Source: Mangrovimonas sp. ST2L15 (lineage in GTDB: Bacteria; Bacteroidota; Bacteroidia; Flavobacteriales; Flavobacteriaceae). Taken from it: 64,000 nt of DNA. The notes under the pieces are model-generated. The model was not told the DNA's origin, made no database searches, and was given only the letters and a program-made list of their open reading frames with translations. Both the position numbers and the translations under genes were made by a program. The stretch is from NCBI RefSeq assembly GCF_001280515.1, contig NZ_LBIQ01000035.1, forward strand, positions 248,001 through 312,000. Reading direction: 5' to 3'. This document shows, in pieces, positions 27,429-38,121 of this stretch (position 1 is its first letter; each line of letters starts with the position of its first letter).

Positions 27429-28961
27429 ATGCAACACAACAAGGTACTTATTTTAGATTTCGGGTCCCAATACACGCAGTTGATTGCCCGAAGAGTTAGA
27501 GAACTCAACATTTATTGTGAAATCCACCCGTTCAATAAAGTTCCAGAAGATATTGATGGTTATAAAGCTGTAATCCTTTCAGGAAGTCCTTCATCAGTAA
27601 GGTCAGAAGAAGTTCCACACCCAGATCTTTCAAACATTCGAGCAAAAAAACCTTTATTGGGAGTTTGTTACGGAGCACAATATTTAGCACACTTTTCTGG
27701 TGGAGAAGTAGCTCCTTCAAATACACGGGAGTACGGTAGAGCAAACTTGTCATTCATTAAAGAAGATGAATTTTTTGAAGGTGTATCAGAAGGAAGTCAG
27801 GTATGGATGAGCCATAGTGATACTATTAAACATTTACCAACTAATGGCGTTCTTCTTGCCAGTACTCACGATGTGGAAAATGCTGCATATAAAATTGAAG
27901 GAGAAACAACGTATGCCATTCAATTTCATCCAGAGGTTTATCACTCCATGGATGGTAAAAGAATCTTAGAAAACTTTTTAGTTCAAATAGCTGGTGTAAA
28001 TCAAGACTGGACACCACAATCCTTTGTAGAAGAAACAGTAGAAGAGCTGAAGGAGAAATTAGGAAACGATAAAGTGGTCCTTGGTTTGTCTGGAGGTGTA
28101 GATTCTTCTGTGGCTGCTATGTTATTGAATAAGGCCATAGGTGAAAACCTATACTGTATCTTCGTTAATAACGGGTTGCTAAGGAAGAATGAGTTCCAAG
28201 ATGTTTTGGAACAATACAAAGGAATGGGGTTAAATGTAAAAGGCGTTGATGCTTCGGCACGTTTTTTGGATGCTCTTAAAGGTGAAAGTGACCCAGAAGG
28301 TAAAAGAAAAATTATTGGTCGCGTGTTCATTGAAGTTTTTGATGATGAAGCTCATGCTATAAGTGATGTAAAATGGTTGGCTCAAGGAACTATTTATCCA
28401 GATGTAATCGAGAGTGTTTCGGCCACTGGAGGTCCAAGTGCTACCATAAAAAGTCACCACAATGTTGGGGGATTGCCAGATTTCATGAAATTGAAGGTTG
28501 TAGAACCTCTTAAACTGTTGTTTAAAGATGAAGTAAGACGAGTTGGTGCTTCTATGGGAATGAGTCCAAATTTATTGGGAAGACATCCATTTCCAGGCCC
28601 AGGTTTAGGAATCAGAATATTGGGAGATATCACAGCAGAAAAAGTGAGAATCCTTCAAGAGGTAGATGCCATTTTTATTAGTAATTTGAAATCATGGGGT
28701 CTTTATGATTCTGTGTGGCAAGCTGGAGCCATGTTACTTCCTGTAAATAGTGTGGGTGTAATGGGAGATGAAAGAACATATGAGAAGTGTGTGGCCTTAA
28801 GAGCTGTAGAAAGTACAGATGGAATGACAGCCGATTGGGTTAACTTACCCTATGAGTTTTTGCAAAAGACTTCAAATGAAATCATTAATAAAGTTAAAGG
28901 TGTGAATAGAGTAGTATATGATATTAGTTCTAAACCACCGGCAACCATAGAGTGGGAATAG
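27429..28961 (+). CDS. guaA: GMP synthase (glutamine-hydrolysing)
   Basis: A 510-residue enzyme. The class I glutamine amidotransferase domain (about 1-190) has Cys80 in GVCYGAQ and the His/Glu pair in FHPEVYHS. The ATP-pyrophosphatase domain begins with [18 protein letters not shown] and the C-terminal dimerisation domain ends in [12 protein letters not shown], the canonical GuaA tail. It converts XMP to GMP. ATG 27429 ([14 protein letters not shown]) is preferred over a TTG at 27423 because the latter lies inside the promoter box. Confidence 0.97.
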   Translation: MQHNKVLILDFGSQYTQLIARRVRELNIYCEIHPFNKVPEDIDGYKAVILSGSPSSVRSEEVPHPDLSNIRAKKPLLGVCYGAQYLAHFSGGEVAPSNTREYGRANLSFIKEDEFFEGVSEGSQVWMSHSDTIKHLPTNGVLLASTHDVENAAYKIEGETTYAIQFHPEVYHSMDGKRILENFLVQIAGVNQDWTPQSFVEETVEELKEKLGNDKVVLGLSGGVDSSVAAMLLNKAIGENLYCIFVNNGLLRKNEFQDVLEQYKGMGLNVKGVDASARFLDALKGESDPEGKRKIIGRVFIEVFDDEAHAISDVKWLAQGTIYPDVIESVSATGGPSATIKSHHNVGGLPDFMKLKVVEPLKLLFKDEVRRVGASMGMSPNLLGRHPFPGPGLGIRILGDITAEKVRILQEVDAIFISNLKSWGLYDSVWQAGAMLLPVNSVGVMGDERTYEKCVALRAVESTDGMTADWVNLPYEFLQKTSNEIINKVKGVNRVVYDISSKPPATIEWE

Positions 28962-28980
28962 AACGTATATTCATTAAATT

Positions 28981-29009
28981 TTGAATTACCGGATATTCCA
29001 TTAACTTTA
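28981..29009 (+). promoter_or_regulatory. Promoter of the LysM protein gene
   Basis: TTG at 28981-28983 and TAACTTTA at 29002-29009, spaced 18 bases, fit the Bacteroidota -33/-7 promoter except for the last base of the -7 box. The ATG follows 23 bases later. Confidence 0.5.
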
Positions 29010-29032
29010 TCAAGAAGTGTAAAACCTCATTC

Positions 29033-30961
29033 ATGAAAAAAATATTTTTAGTAACTATTTTCATGCTTGGACTGGGGATTTTGACGTCTGTACAGGCTCA
29101 AAACTACGGAACCCATAAAGTCAAGCATGGAGAGACTATTCAAAGTATTGCAAAGACCTACAATGTTTCAACTTCAACGCTTTATGCACTGAATCCAGAT
29201 GCCAAAAAAGAGTTGAAGCCAAACACCGTTCTTATTGTCCCAAAATCAGGAGCAGAGGTTAAAGCAGAACCAAAAATAACCAAGGAATTGATTGGTTTTA
29301 AAGAGCACCGGGTCAAGAAAAAAGAGACTTTGTTTAGTCTTTCTAAGGAATATCAGGTTGAGGTTTCAGAAATTAAAAAACACAATCCAGATTTATATGC
29401 CAGTAACCTGAAAAAAGGTGATAAAATAAAAATCCCAGTCTATAAAACGGTGGAGGAAGTTGTTGATATCGTAGATAATTCAAAAACAAAAAAATACACC
29501 GTTCTTCCTAAAGAAGGTAAATGGCGAATCGCATATAAATATGGTATTTCTGTTCAAGAGTTAGATGAACTTAATCCTGGTATAGCAGATACTTTGGATG
29601 TGGGGCAAGTGATTAATGTGCCAAATATCTCTGCAGAAATTGAAAAACCAATAGACAATCAATACTCTTATTATAAGGTAAATCCAAAAGAAGGTTTTTA
29701 TAGGTTAAAAATTAAATTGGGATTGGATCAAAGTCAATTAGAAGCCTTAAATCCAGATTTGAAAATAGATGGATTGAAAGAAGGTATGATTTTAAAGGTG
29801 CCTTACGATCCAACGTTGGAAGCGAATGGTGTTGCTATTGATACACCTGAGGTTAGTTTGGATGAAAAACCATTATCAAGAGAGTTAAAGCATATTGCTG
29901 TGATGCTGCCATTTAAGTTGAATAAACTTGAAATGGATTCTATTCAGGATACCAAGGAGCAGATGCATACTGATCCTTTTTTAAATATGTCGTTAGACTT
30001 TTATTCGGGGGTTGTCGTAGCGTTTGATTCGCTTCAAAAATTAGGTGTTAATTTAAAAGTGGACACCTATGATACCAAAAACCAAATTAGCACCATCAAT
30101 GAGATTTTAAGAGATCATTCTTTTGAAAATGTTGATGCTGTCATTGGTCCATTGATGCCTTCAAATATTGAAAGGGTAGCATCTGAATTAAAAGCATTTA
30201 ACGTTCCGGTTATTTCGCCGGTAACAAAAAATGTTCAGTTGTTTGATAATGTATTCCAATCAAGACCATCCGAAGATTTGTTATACAATACCGTATTAGA
30301 CTATTTTAAAGCAGATAGTCTCATTCAGAATACCATTATAATTTCAGACCAAAAACATACAAAGGCAGCAGATGAGTTGAAGCGTCAGTTTATGTATGCT
30401 TCTCAAGTATTTTCAAGAAAAGATAAGGAAGGTAAGGATGCTTTCTATGTTTTGGATGATGATATATTGAGTAGATTAAAGGAGGGTGTCAACTTGGTTT
30501 TCCTTGAGTCGGATAATCCAGGGTTTATTTCAAACGTGACCAGTAAATTGAATTCCATGACTAATTTGGAAGATAAATCCATTATTCTTGCAACCACTAA
30601 TATGAATGATGCTTTTAGGGATGATGAGGTTTCAAATTACCATTTGTCTAATTTGCAATTCCATTTTCCATCCATTGCCAAATCATATAATGAAGATGAC
30701 CAAAATCCATTTGTTAAGGCTTATGAAAAGCGTTTTGACATTACCCCTAACAAGGTGGCGACAAGAGGTTTTGATTTAACTATGGATGTTGTTTTAAGAT
30801 TGGTGACTTCGCCAGATCTATATCAGTCGGTTATAGATGCTCCTATGACAGAGTATGTGGAAAATAAATTCGCATACAAGAAAAAATTGTTTGGGGGGTA
30901 CTATAATGATACGTCTTATTTAGTGAAATATGATAATCTTAAGATTGTTGTAGTCAAGTAA
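29033..30961 (+). CDS. Four-LysM periplasmic-binding-protein-like envelope protein
   Basis: A 642-residue exported protein (signal peptide ends SVQAQ). Four LysM repeats lie at about residues 25-70, 92-138, 150-199 and 212-258; the first has HKVKHGETIQSIAKTYNV and ...KPNTVLIVPK. Residues about 290-640 resemble a type 1 periplasmic-binding fold (HIAVMLPFKLNKLEMDS, VDAVIGPLMPSNIERVASEL, VPVISPVTKN), which in LpoA-like proteins activates peptidoglycan synthases. Binding to peptidoglycan through LysM is known for the family; a regulatory role in cell-wall growth is inference. Two short genes for wall/proteolysis-type proteins follow. Confidence 0.87.
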   Translation: MKKIFLVTIFMLGLGILTSVQAQNYGTHKVKHGETIQSIAKTYNVSTSTLYALNPDAKKELKPNTVLIVPKSGAEVKAEPKITKELIGFKEHRVKKKETLFSLSKEYQVEVSEIKKHNPDLYASNLKKGDKIKIPVYKTVEEVVDIVDNSKTKKYTVLPKEGKWRIAYKYGISVQELDELNPGIADTLDVGQVINVPNISAEIEKPIDNQYSYYKVNPKEGFYRLKIKLGLDQSQLEALNPDLKIDGLKEGMILKVPYDPTLEANGVAIDTPEVSLDEKPLSRELKHIAVMLPFKLNKLEMDSIQDTKEQMHTDPFLNMSLDFYSGVVVAFDSLQKLGVNLKVDTYDTKNQISTINEILRDHSFENVDAVIGPLMPSNIERVASELKAFNVPVISPVTKNVQLFDNVFQSRPSEDLLYNTVLDYFKADSLIQNTIIISDQKHTKAADELKRQFMYASQVFSRKDKEGKDAFYVLDDDILSRLKEGVNLVFLESDNPGFISNVTSKLNSMTNLEDKSIILATTNMNDAFRDDEVSNYHLSNLQFHFPSIAKSYNEDDQNPFVKAYEKRFDITPNKVATRGFDLTMDVVLRLVTSPDLYQSVIDAPMTEYVENKFAYKKKLFGGYYNDTSYLVKYDNLKIVVVK

Positions 30962-31005
30962 TAAAGTTTGTTGATTATTCGTTTTAACTAGTAAATGGTT
31001 TATCT

Positions 31006-31548
31006 ATGAAACTAGTTTTTTGGATATTGCTTTGCTTGTCTCCCTTTTTCATATCAGATAAAAGTTCAGATCCTTCCATAAAATGGAGTGGAGCTCAAAA
31101 GTTGCAATGGGACGATTTTAAGGGGAAACCCAATAACAATACCAAGGCAGTGGCACTTACCGCATCAGGTATTGTGTTTGAATACGCTCTAAAAACATCA
31201 GATGATAACATAATAGGATTTGAACCCAAGGTGAATGCCTTTTTTTATCCTGAAAAATCTTGGGTAAAGCTAGCTGATACTACCTCGGTTATATTGAATC
31301 ATGAACAGTTGCATTTTGATATTACGGAATTACATGCCCGCCGTTTTAGAAAGGAATTGGATGCTGTTGAAATTTCACGGCAACTAGTTCAGGACATAGA
31401 TAGATTGCATGTACAGATTAATAGGGATTGGGCAAAAATGCAAGAAGACTATGATCGTGAAACCAATTTTTCTCGAGATTTAGCCAATCAATTAAAATGG
31501 CAAGCTTATATTTCAACCCAATTAAAACAATTGGAATCGTATAAATGA
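31006..31548 (+). CDS. DUF922-like predicted secreted zinc protease
   Basis: A 180-residue protein with a short signal sequence (MKLVFWILLCLSPFFI). It contains VILNHEQLHFDITELHARRFRKEL, where His99, Glu100 and His103 form an HExxH zinc motif, and WDDFKGKP at the front of the fold. These are marks of DUF922-type secreted proteins, which relate to the metalloprotease clan. The substrate is unknown. It lies 44 bases after the LysM gene and overlaps the next gene by four bases. Confidence 0.8.
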   Translation: MKLVFWILLCLSPFFISDKSSDPSIKWSGAQKLQWDDFKGKPNNNTKAVALTASGIVFEYALKTSDDNIIGFEPKVNAFFYPEKSWVKLADTTSVILNHEQLHFDITELHARRFRKELDAVEISRQLVQDIDRLHVQINRDWAKMQEDYDRETNFSRDLANQLKWQAYISTQLKQLESYK

Positions 31549-31778
31549 ATTTAGGACCAAGCAAAGAGTTTTTAATTAAGTTGGCTCATACAAAAATGCC
31601 CTTTGGTAAATATAAGGATAGATACCTAATAGATTTACCCGAGTACTATGTGGTTTGGTATCATAATAAAGGATTCCCAAAAGGTCAGTTAGGGGAGATG
31701 CTTCAAACGGTTTACGAACTTAAAGTAAACGGCTTGGAAATTTTGGTGAGAAACATTCGTGAGAATTATCCCAAGTAA
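31545..31778 (+). CDS. DUF3820 family protein
   Basis: A 77-residue protein with MPFGKYKDRYLIDLPEYYVVWYHNKGFPKGQLGEMLQTVYELKVNG, the DUF3820 pattern of a 'fGKyKG..l.dlP..Yl.W' motif. DUF3820 domains are thought to be nucleic-acid-associated; the same pattern occurs at the C-terminus of exonuclease X-type proteins and in the exonuclease gene at 6.0 kb in this window. Its start codon overlaps the stop of the DUF922 gene (ATGA). Confidence 0.85.
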   Translation: MNLGPSKEFLIKLAHTKMPFGKYKDRYLIDLPEYYVVWYHNKGFPKGQLGEMLQTVYELKVNGLEILVRNIRENYPK

Positions 31779-31825
31779 GTTTCTAAGCGATTGATATTTA
31801 ATTGGATGGTTTCAAAATGACCAGT

Positions 31826-31868
31826 GTTAATAAATCTTATTTTTCTACTGCTACATTCCTTTATTAAC
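31826..31868. promoter_or_regulatory. Inverted repeat upstream of the pyrG promoter
   Basis: GTTAATAAA (31826-31834) and TTTATTAAC (31860-31868) are perfect 9-bp arms with a 25-base loop, directly upstream of the -7 box. It may be an operator pair or a weak terminator for the preceding operon. Confidence 0.35.
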
Positions 31869-31881
31869 GGTTTTAATTTTG

Positions 31882-31889
31882 TAAATTTG
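31882..31889 (+). promoter_or_regulatory. -7 box of pyrG
   Basis: TAAATTTG, perfect TAnnTTTG, 20 bases before the pyrG ATG, giving a leader of about 17 bases. Confidence 0.5.
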
Positions 31890-31900
31890 CCTGCGTTTAA

Positions 31901-33553
<1,653 letters not shown>

Positions 33554-33627
33554 AATTGGACAACTTTTTGAGTTGCACAATGATGTTATTAATTCTCTTC
33601 AAGGAGAATAGGACTAATTATACTTAA

Positions 33628-35523
33628 ATGGAAGAAAAGAAATTAGACATTAATTCGATAATAGGGTTTGTACTTATTTTCGGAATTTTATTGTACATGT
33701 TCTACATGCAAACACCAACCCAAGAGGAGTTGGAGGCTAAACAAAAGCAAGAACAGGTAGAACAACAAAAAAAGCAACAGGAACAAGAGCCTAAAGTTGC
33801 AACTTCAGAAGATTTCTCGGCCGCTAGTGCACAAGATTCACTAAAGTTTTTGGAATTACAAAATAAACTGGGAGCATTTGCCTACTCAGCTACTTTACCA
33901 TCAGCTAAGGATGAATTTACGCAGGTAGAAACCGAGTTATTGGATTTGAAATTTAGCAATAAGGGTGGGTTTTTAAAGGAAGTCCGCTTAAAGCCTTTTG
34001 TAGATTATGATTCCATTCCTATCTACTTGATCAAAGAGAATAATAGTACCTTTAATGTTAATTTTGGAACGACTGATAGCAGAATTTTAAACACTAAGGA
34101 TTTATATTTTGAACCATCTGTAACCAAAAATGGAGAGAATACAGTGGTTTCAATGAAATTGAAGGTTTCTGCAACTAAGTATTTGGAGTACCGATATGTT
34201 CTGAAACCCAATGACTATATGATGGATTTTTCAATCCAATCGCAAGGTCTTAGCCAAGTAATCAATGGCTCCCAAGAAGTAAATTTGGATTGGAGTCTTA
34301 AAGGTTTCAGAAATGATAAGAGTATCAGTTATGAAAATCGATATACGAGATTAACCTATCAACATGATGATGGTAAAATTAGTAAATTATCACCTACAGG
34401 ATCTGATGATGAAAGTGTAGAAGATTTAACTTGGTTATCTTATAGACAGCACTTCTTTAGTTCCATTTTAATTTCTGAAAAACCATTTAAGTCTGTAAAA
34501 TTGACTTCAGAAAATATGGTGGAAGATGAGGATGTTGATACACTATTTACCAAAACATTCGGTTCTAAAATACCTATGGCTTTAAATGCCGGAGAATTGA
34601 ATGAAAATTTGAAATTGTACTTTGGACCTACAGATCACAAGGTTCTAAAGAATTATGATTATGACCTAGAAGATTCCATTCCACTAGGTTGGGGAATTTT
34701 TGGTTGGATCAATAGATACTTATTTATCCCTCTATTTAACTTCTTGATTACTATTTTGCCTTATGGGGGAGCTATCATTGTCATGACCATTTTGATCAAA
34801 CTTTTGATGTCTTTCGTTCAGTACAAACAGTTCTTGTCTCAAGCTAAATTAAAGGTGATCAAACCAGAATTGGATCAAATTAGAGAAAAGCACAAGGATA
34901 ATAAGATGAAGATCCAACAAGAAACTATGGCTTTACAAACTCAGGTTGGTGCCAGTCCGTTAAGTGGATGTTTGCCAGCTCTGATACAGCTCCCGGTTTT
35001 TTATGCACTGTTTCAGTTTTTCCCATCTGCATTTGATTTGAGACAGAAAAGTTTCTTATGGGCAGAAGATTTATCTTCTTATGATGTGGTAGCTCAATTG
35101 CCTGTTAAGATACCTTTTTACGGAGAGCACGTAAGTTTGTTCCCTATTTTGGCGGCTATTGCAATTTTCTTCTACATGAAAATGACAACAGGCCAACAGA
35201 CTGCCATGTCACAACCACAGCAAGAGGGGATGCCTGATATGCAGAAAATGATGAAGGTGATGATTTATTTCTCTCCTTTATTAATGTTGGTGTTCTTTAA
35301 TAACTATGCTTCGGGATTGAGTTTGTATTACTTTATATCCAATTTGATTAGTATTGGAATTATGATAGTCATCAAAAACTACATTTTGGATGAAGATAAA
35401 ATTCATGCACAAATTCAAGTTAAAAAGGCTCAGCCTAAAAAGGAAAGCAAGTTCCAGAGGAAGATGAAGGAAATGATGGAACAGGCGGAACAACAGCAAC
35501 GAAATCAGAATCGCAAAAAATAA
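33628..35523 (+). CDS. yidC: Membrane protein insertase YidC
   Basis: A 631-residue, long-form YidC. Residues 8-27 form the N-terminal helix, followed by a Gln/Glu-rich linker (QKQEQVEQQKKQQEQEP) and a periplasmic beta-sandwich domain up to about 350. The five-helix insertase core follows, with GWINRYLFIPLFNFL, PYGGAIIVMTILIKLLMSFV, GASPLSGCLPALIQLPVFYALFQFF and a C-terminal lysine-rich cytoplasmic tail. It inserts and folds inner-membrane proteins, alone or with SecYEG. Typical of Gram-negative YidC; secA lies at 58.6 kb. Confidence 0.96.
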   Translation: MEEKKLDINSIIGFVLIFGILLYMFYMQTPTQEELEAKQKQEQVEQQKKQQEQEPKVATSEDFSAASAQDSLKFLELQNKLGAFAYSATLPSAKDEFTQVETELLDLKFSNKGGFLKEVRLKPFVDYDSIPIYLIKENNSTFNVNFGTTDSRILNTKDLYFEPSVTKNGENTVVSMKLKVSATKYLEYRYVLKPNDYMMDFSIQSQGLSQVINGSQEVNLDWSLKGFRNDKSISYENRYTRLTYQHDDGKISKLSPTGSDDESVEDLTWLSYRQHFFSSILISEKPFKSVKLTSENMVEDEDVDTLFTKTFGSKIPMALNAGELNENLKLYFGPTDHKVLKNYDYDLEDSIPLGWGIFGWINRYLFIPLFNFLITILPYGGAIIVMTILIKLLMSFVQYKQFLSQAKLKVIKPELDQIREKHKDNKMKIQQETMALQTQVGASPLSGCLPALIQLPVFYALFQFFPSAFDLRQKSFLWAEDLSSYDVVAQLPVKIPFYGEHVSLFPILAAIAIFFYMKMTTGQQTAMSQPQQEGMPDMQKMMKVMIYFSPLLMLVFFNNYASGLSLYYFISNLISIGIMIVIKNYILDEDKIHAQIQVKKAQPKKESKFQRKMKEMMEQAEQQQRNQNRKK

Positions 35524-35530
35524 TTAAAGG

Positions 35531-35560
35531 AGCTGTCAAATAAATTGGCAGCTTTTTTGT
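35531..35560 (+). terminator. Terminator after yidC
   Basis: AGCTGTCAA (35531-35539) pairs with TTGGCAGCT (35545-35553) except for one G-T position, with an ATAAA loop, followed by TTTTTTG. It lies 7 bases after the yidC stop. Confidence 0.85.
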
Positions 35561-35586
35561 TATTTAAGGATATAAAAGAGAACAAT

Positions 35587-36303
35587 ATGACAGGAATGAA
35601 ATCAATAATTGTTGTGGTATTAATATGTTTCTTCACGGGAACGATGGTTTTGAATGCCCAAGATATAAACCAAATGGATGATAAAGGGCAACGACATGGA
35701 GTTTGGAAGAAAAAGTTTGAAGACTCTGATGTGCTAAGGTATGAAGGTGAATTTAACCATGGTAAAGAAGTAGGAACCTTTAAATATTATAAAAACATCA
35801 ATGGAAAGGCTGTGTTGGCCGCTACTCGTGAATTTTTGCCAGATGGTAAGGCTAAGGTGACTTTTTACTCATCGAAAGGTAAAAAGATAAGTGAGGGCAA
35901 AATGAAAGGAAAGCTTCATACAGGTGAATGGATTTATTATCATAAGGATAAAAATGCCGTCATGAACCGAGAGAATTATAATGAACGAGGTGTATTAGAA
36001 GGAGAGAGCATTGTTTATTTCACCAATGGAAACATTGCTGAAAAACGCATGTTTAAAAATGGAAACGTAGACGGGAAGGCTACATGGTATTCAGATCAAG
36101 GGGTGGTGACTAAGATCTACCATTACAAAGATGGATTATTGCATGGAGAGGCAAAGTTTTATGATGGCTCTGGGAAGTTAGTGCAAGAGGGAAGATATAA
36201 AAATGACAGAAAGGATGGTATATGGAAATATTACGAAAATGGTGAATTGAAGGAGGAAAAAGACTTCACTAGAGTTAGTAAAAATCCATATAAGAAAAAG
36301 TAG
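35587..36303 (+). CDS. Exported MORN-like repeat protein (YwqK-type)
   Basis: A 238-residue exported protein from ATG 35587 (or 35596); signal peptide SIIVVVLICFFTGTMVLNAQ. The rest is built of repeats of the MORN/YwqK kind: RYEGEFNHGKEVGTFKYY, ISEGKMKGKLHTGEWIYY, GVLEGESIVYFTNG, KRMFKNGNVDGKATWYS, GLLHGEAKFYDGSGK, VQEGRYKNDRKDGIWKYY. Such repeats are annotated as toxin-antitoxin YwqK-family antitoxins on weak grounds. No toxin partner is seen, so the function is unknown. An upstream TTG start at 35545 is inside the yidC terminator and rejected. Confidence 0.82.
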   Translation: MTGMKSIIVVVLICFFTGTMVLNAQDINQMDDKGQRHGVWKKKFEDSDVLRYEGEFNHGKEVGTFKYYKNINGKAVLAATREFLPDGKAKVTFYSSKGKKISEGKMKGKLHTGEWIYYHKDKNAVMNRENYNERGVLEGESIVYFTNGNIAEKRMFKNGNVDGKATWYSDQGVVTKIYHYKDGLLHGEAKFYDGSGKLVQEGRYKNDRKDGIWKYYENGELKEEKDFTRVSKNPYKKK

Positions 36304-36325
36304 GTATATTAAATTTATTAAAAGA

Positions 36326-36358
36326 AAAAGCTCCTTGAAAAAGGAGCTTTTCTTTTTT
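36326..36358 (+). terminator. Terminator after the MORN-like protein gene
   Basis: AAAAGCTCCTT (36326-36336) pairs with AAGGAGCTTTT (36341-36351) around a GAAA tetraloop, followed by CTTTTTT. Canonical intrinsic terminator. Confidence 0.92.
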
Positions 36359-36535
36359 AGGTATCAATTATCACATTTTTGAATAAGCTATTAATCAATC
36401 TATTTGTGGGAAGTTACCTAAAAATAACGATTCCGAAGATATGTAATTGTTACATCACACCCAAATTTTTAATCAGGCTTTTAATCGAAAATAATATAAC
36501 GATCTAATTAACAGCGTTTTTTATTCTGTTATTTT

Positions 36536-37960
36536 TTATAAAGGTGGTAAAACAACCTTATCTATAACATGTATTACACCATTAGAAGCTTGTACATCCA
36601 CAGCTATTATATGGCAAATTCTTCCGTTGGCATCCACCAAGGCAGCACCACCTTCTAATTGTGCGGTGATATTTCCACCTAAGGTAGATATAGTCATTCC
36701 ATCCATTAAATCTGAGGATAATACATTGGCTTGAGCTACGGCATGGTGATCTAAAGTTGCTTTTAAAACTGGTTCAGAAATATCATTTAAGCCTGAGATT
36801 CCCAGTTCGTCTAATAAAGAAGCGAATGCATCATTTGTAGGGGCGAATACTGTGAAAGGTGCGGGTGCAGTTCCATTAGGTGTAGATAAAGCTCCTACAT
36901 AATCAAAAGTCAAATCATCGCGAGTTAAAGCGCTTACTAAAGTGGTAAAGTTTGGATCTGCCAAAGCAAAATCAACAACAGTTGGTAATCCTATAACGCC
37001 ATCAACAGCATGGATAATACCATTGGTCGCCACAATATCAGGTGTAGCAACGTTAGAAACACCGTTAAAACTAACACCATCGCTTGTATTAAAGTAAAGG
37101 CTTAAGGCATTTCCATCTGGTGCTGCGGTAGCACTTGTAGAAGTGTAACCTGCCCCTGCTTCTACTAAATTGGAAGATGATATACTTCCGGATAAGACAT
37201 GGTTTAGTAATACTTGTGCCAAAATGTCCGTAGGTACTTCATCTAATGAAGCAAAACCGTTATTAGTTAAAAATGTACCGAAGGCATTGTTACCTGGAGC
37301 GAGTATGGTAAACGGACCATTGTTGCCAACGACATCCACAAGATCTCCATCTGCAGCTGATAAGGCTCCTACCAAATTAGTAAAGTTAGGATTGGCCAAG
37401 GCATGGTCTACTAAATTTGGTAAGCCTATCACAGCATCCACAATATGAATGGTACCGTTTGAAGCTTCTATATCCGCTTGTTCTACTGAAGATATACCAT
37501 TGAACATAACACCATTGCTTGTATTAAAATAAAGACTCATGGGCATTCCTCCAGCACCATTGGTACTGGTGGAAGTGTATCCTTCACCCAAGGCTACTAA
37601 ATCGGTGGACATAACATTTCCAGAAATAACGTGATTCAATAATATTTTTGAAAGGATATCAGTAGGAACCTCGTCTAAGGAAGCAAAACCGTTCGCACTC
37701 AAAAAGGTTGCAAAGGCTGCATTAGTTGGTGCAAGGACAGTAAAGGGTCCATCACCACTCAATACGGTGGTCAAATCTCCATCAGCTTGTTGCAAAGCTG
37801 CCACAAGAGAGCTTAGTTCGGGTGTATCTATAGCTAAATCAACAATAGTGGTTGCCGTTGGAGTAGGAGTATTAATTGGAGTCATGTCATCATCGTCACT
37901 ACAATTAGTTATGAGAAAAGGAGCAATAAATAAGATTGCTAATAGTTTTAATGTTTTCAT
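36536..37960 (-). CDS. Surface lipoprotein with three fasciclin (FAS1) domains
   Basis: A 474-residue lipoprotein from ATG 37960: LLAILFIAPFLITNC lipobox, then SDDDD, an acidic cell-surface export signal seen in Bacteroidota lipoproteins. Three FAS1 domains follow (about 38-175, 180-315, 320-474). Domains 1 and 2 are nearly identical: both have GPFT(V/I)LAP(T/G)N and NGFASLDEVPTDIL and LYFNTS(N/D)GV. Domain 3 is more divergent. FAS1 domains mediate adhesion in eukaryotes and bacteria, and the protein is probably on the outer face of the outer membrane. The upstream start of 17 extra residues is rejected because it precedes the signal peptide. Confidence 0.9.
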   Translation of the reverse strand: MKTLKLLAILFIAPFLITNCSDDDDMTPINTPTPTATTIVDLAIDTPELSSLVAALQQADGDLTTVLSGDGPFTVLAPTNAAFATFLSANGFASLDEVPTDILSKILLNHVISGNVMSTDLVALGEGYTSTSTNGAGGMPMSLYFNTSNGVMFNGISSVEQADIEASNGTIHIVDAVIGLPNLVDHALANPNFTNLVGALSAADGDLVDVVGNNGPFTILAPGNNAFGTFLTNNGFASLDEVPTDILAQVLLNHVLSGSISSSNLVEAGAGYTSTSATAAPDGNALSLYFNTSDGVSFNGVSNVATPDIVATNGIIHAVDGVIGLPTVVDFALADPNFTTLVSALTRDDLTFDYVGALSTPNGTAPAPFTVFAPTNDAFASLLDELGISGLNDISEPVLKATLDHHAVAQANVLSSDLMDGMTISTLGGNITAQLEGGAALVDANGRICHIIAVDVQASNGVIHVIDKVVLPPL

Positions 37961-37987
37961 AATCAGTGATTTTAAATTGTTGTTTAA

Positions 37988-37995
37988 CAAAACTA
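37988..37995 (-). promoter_or_regulatory. -7 box of the fasciclin gene
   Basis: Minus-strand TAGTTTTG, a perfect TAnnTTTG, ending 27 bases before the ATG at 37960. Confidence 0.4.
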
Positions 37996-38104
37996 ATAAA
38001 AGATTAAACAAAAAGATGTTAAATGTTTAATAAATTGTAAAAAAACTTAAACAGTTTTGAATTTTGGATTTCTAAAGGAATCCAAATTTGATGTTTAAAA
38101 AATG

Positions 38105-38112
38105 TATCTTTG
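38105..38112 (+). promoter_or_regulatory. -7 box of mnmA
   Basis: TATCTTTG, a perfect TAnnTTTG, ends nine bases before the ATG at 38122; the leader would be about six bases. This also rules out the TTG at 38110, which lies inside the box. Confidence 0.5.
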
Positions 38113-38121
38113 CACTTAAAT

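Noticed and set aside
33592-33609. Inverted repeat ATTCTC-N6-GAGAAT before yidC as a terminator
   Set aside because: It lacks a T-run and pairs weakly; it is more likely chance or a minor regulatory element.
35587-36303. Toxin-antitoxin system suggested by the YwqK-type name
   Set aside because: No toxin gene adjoins, the protein has a signal peptide and the MORN-like repeats are not diagnostic of an antitoxin.
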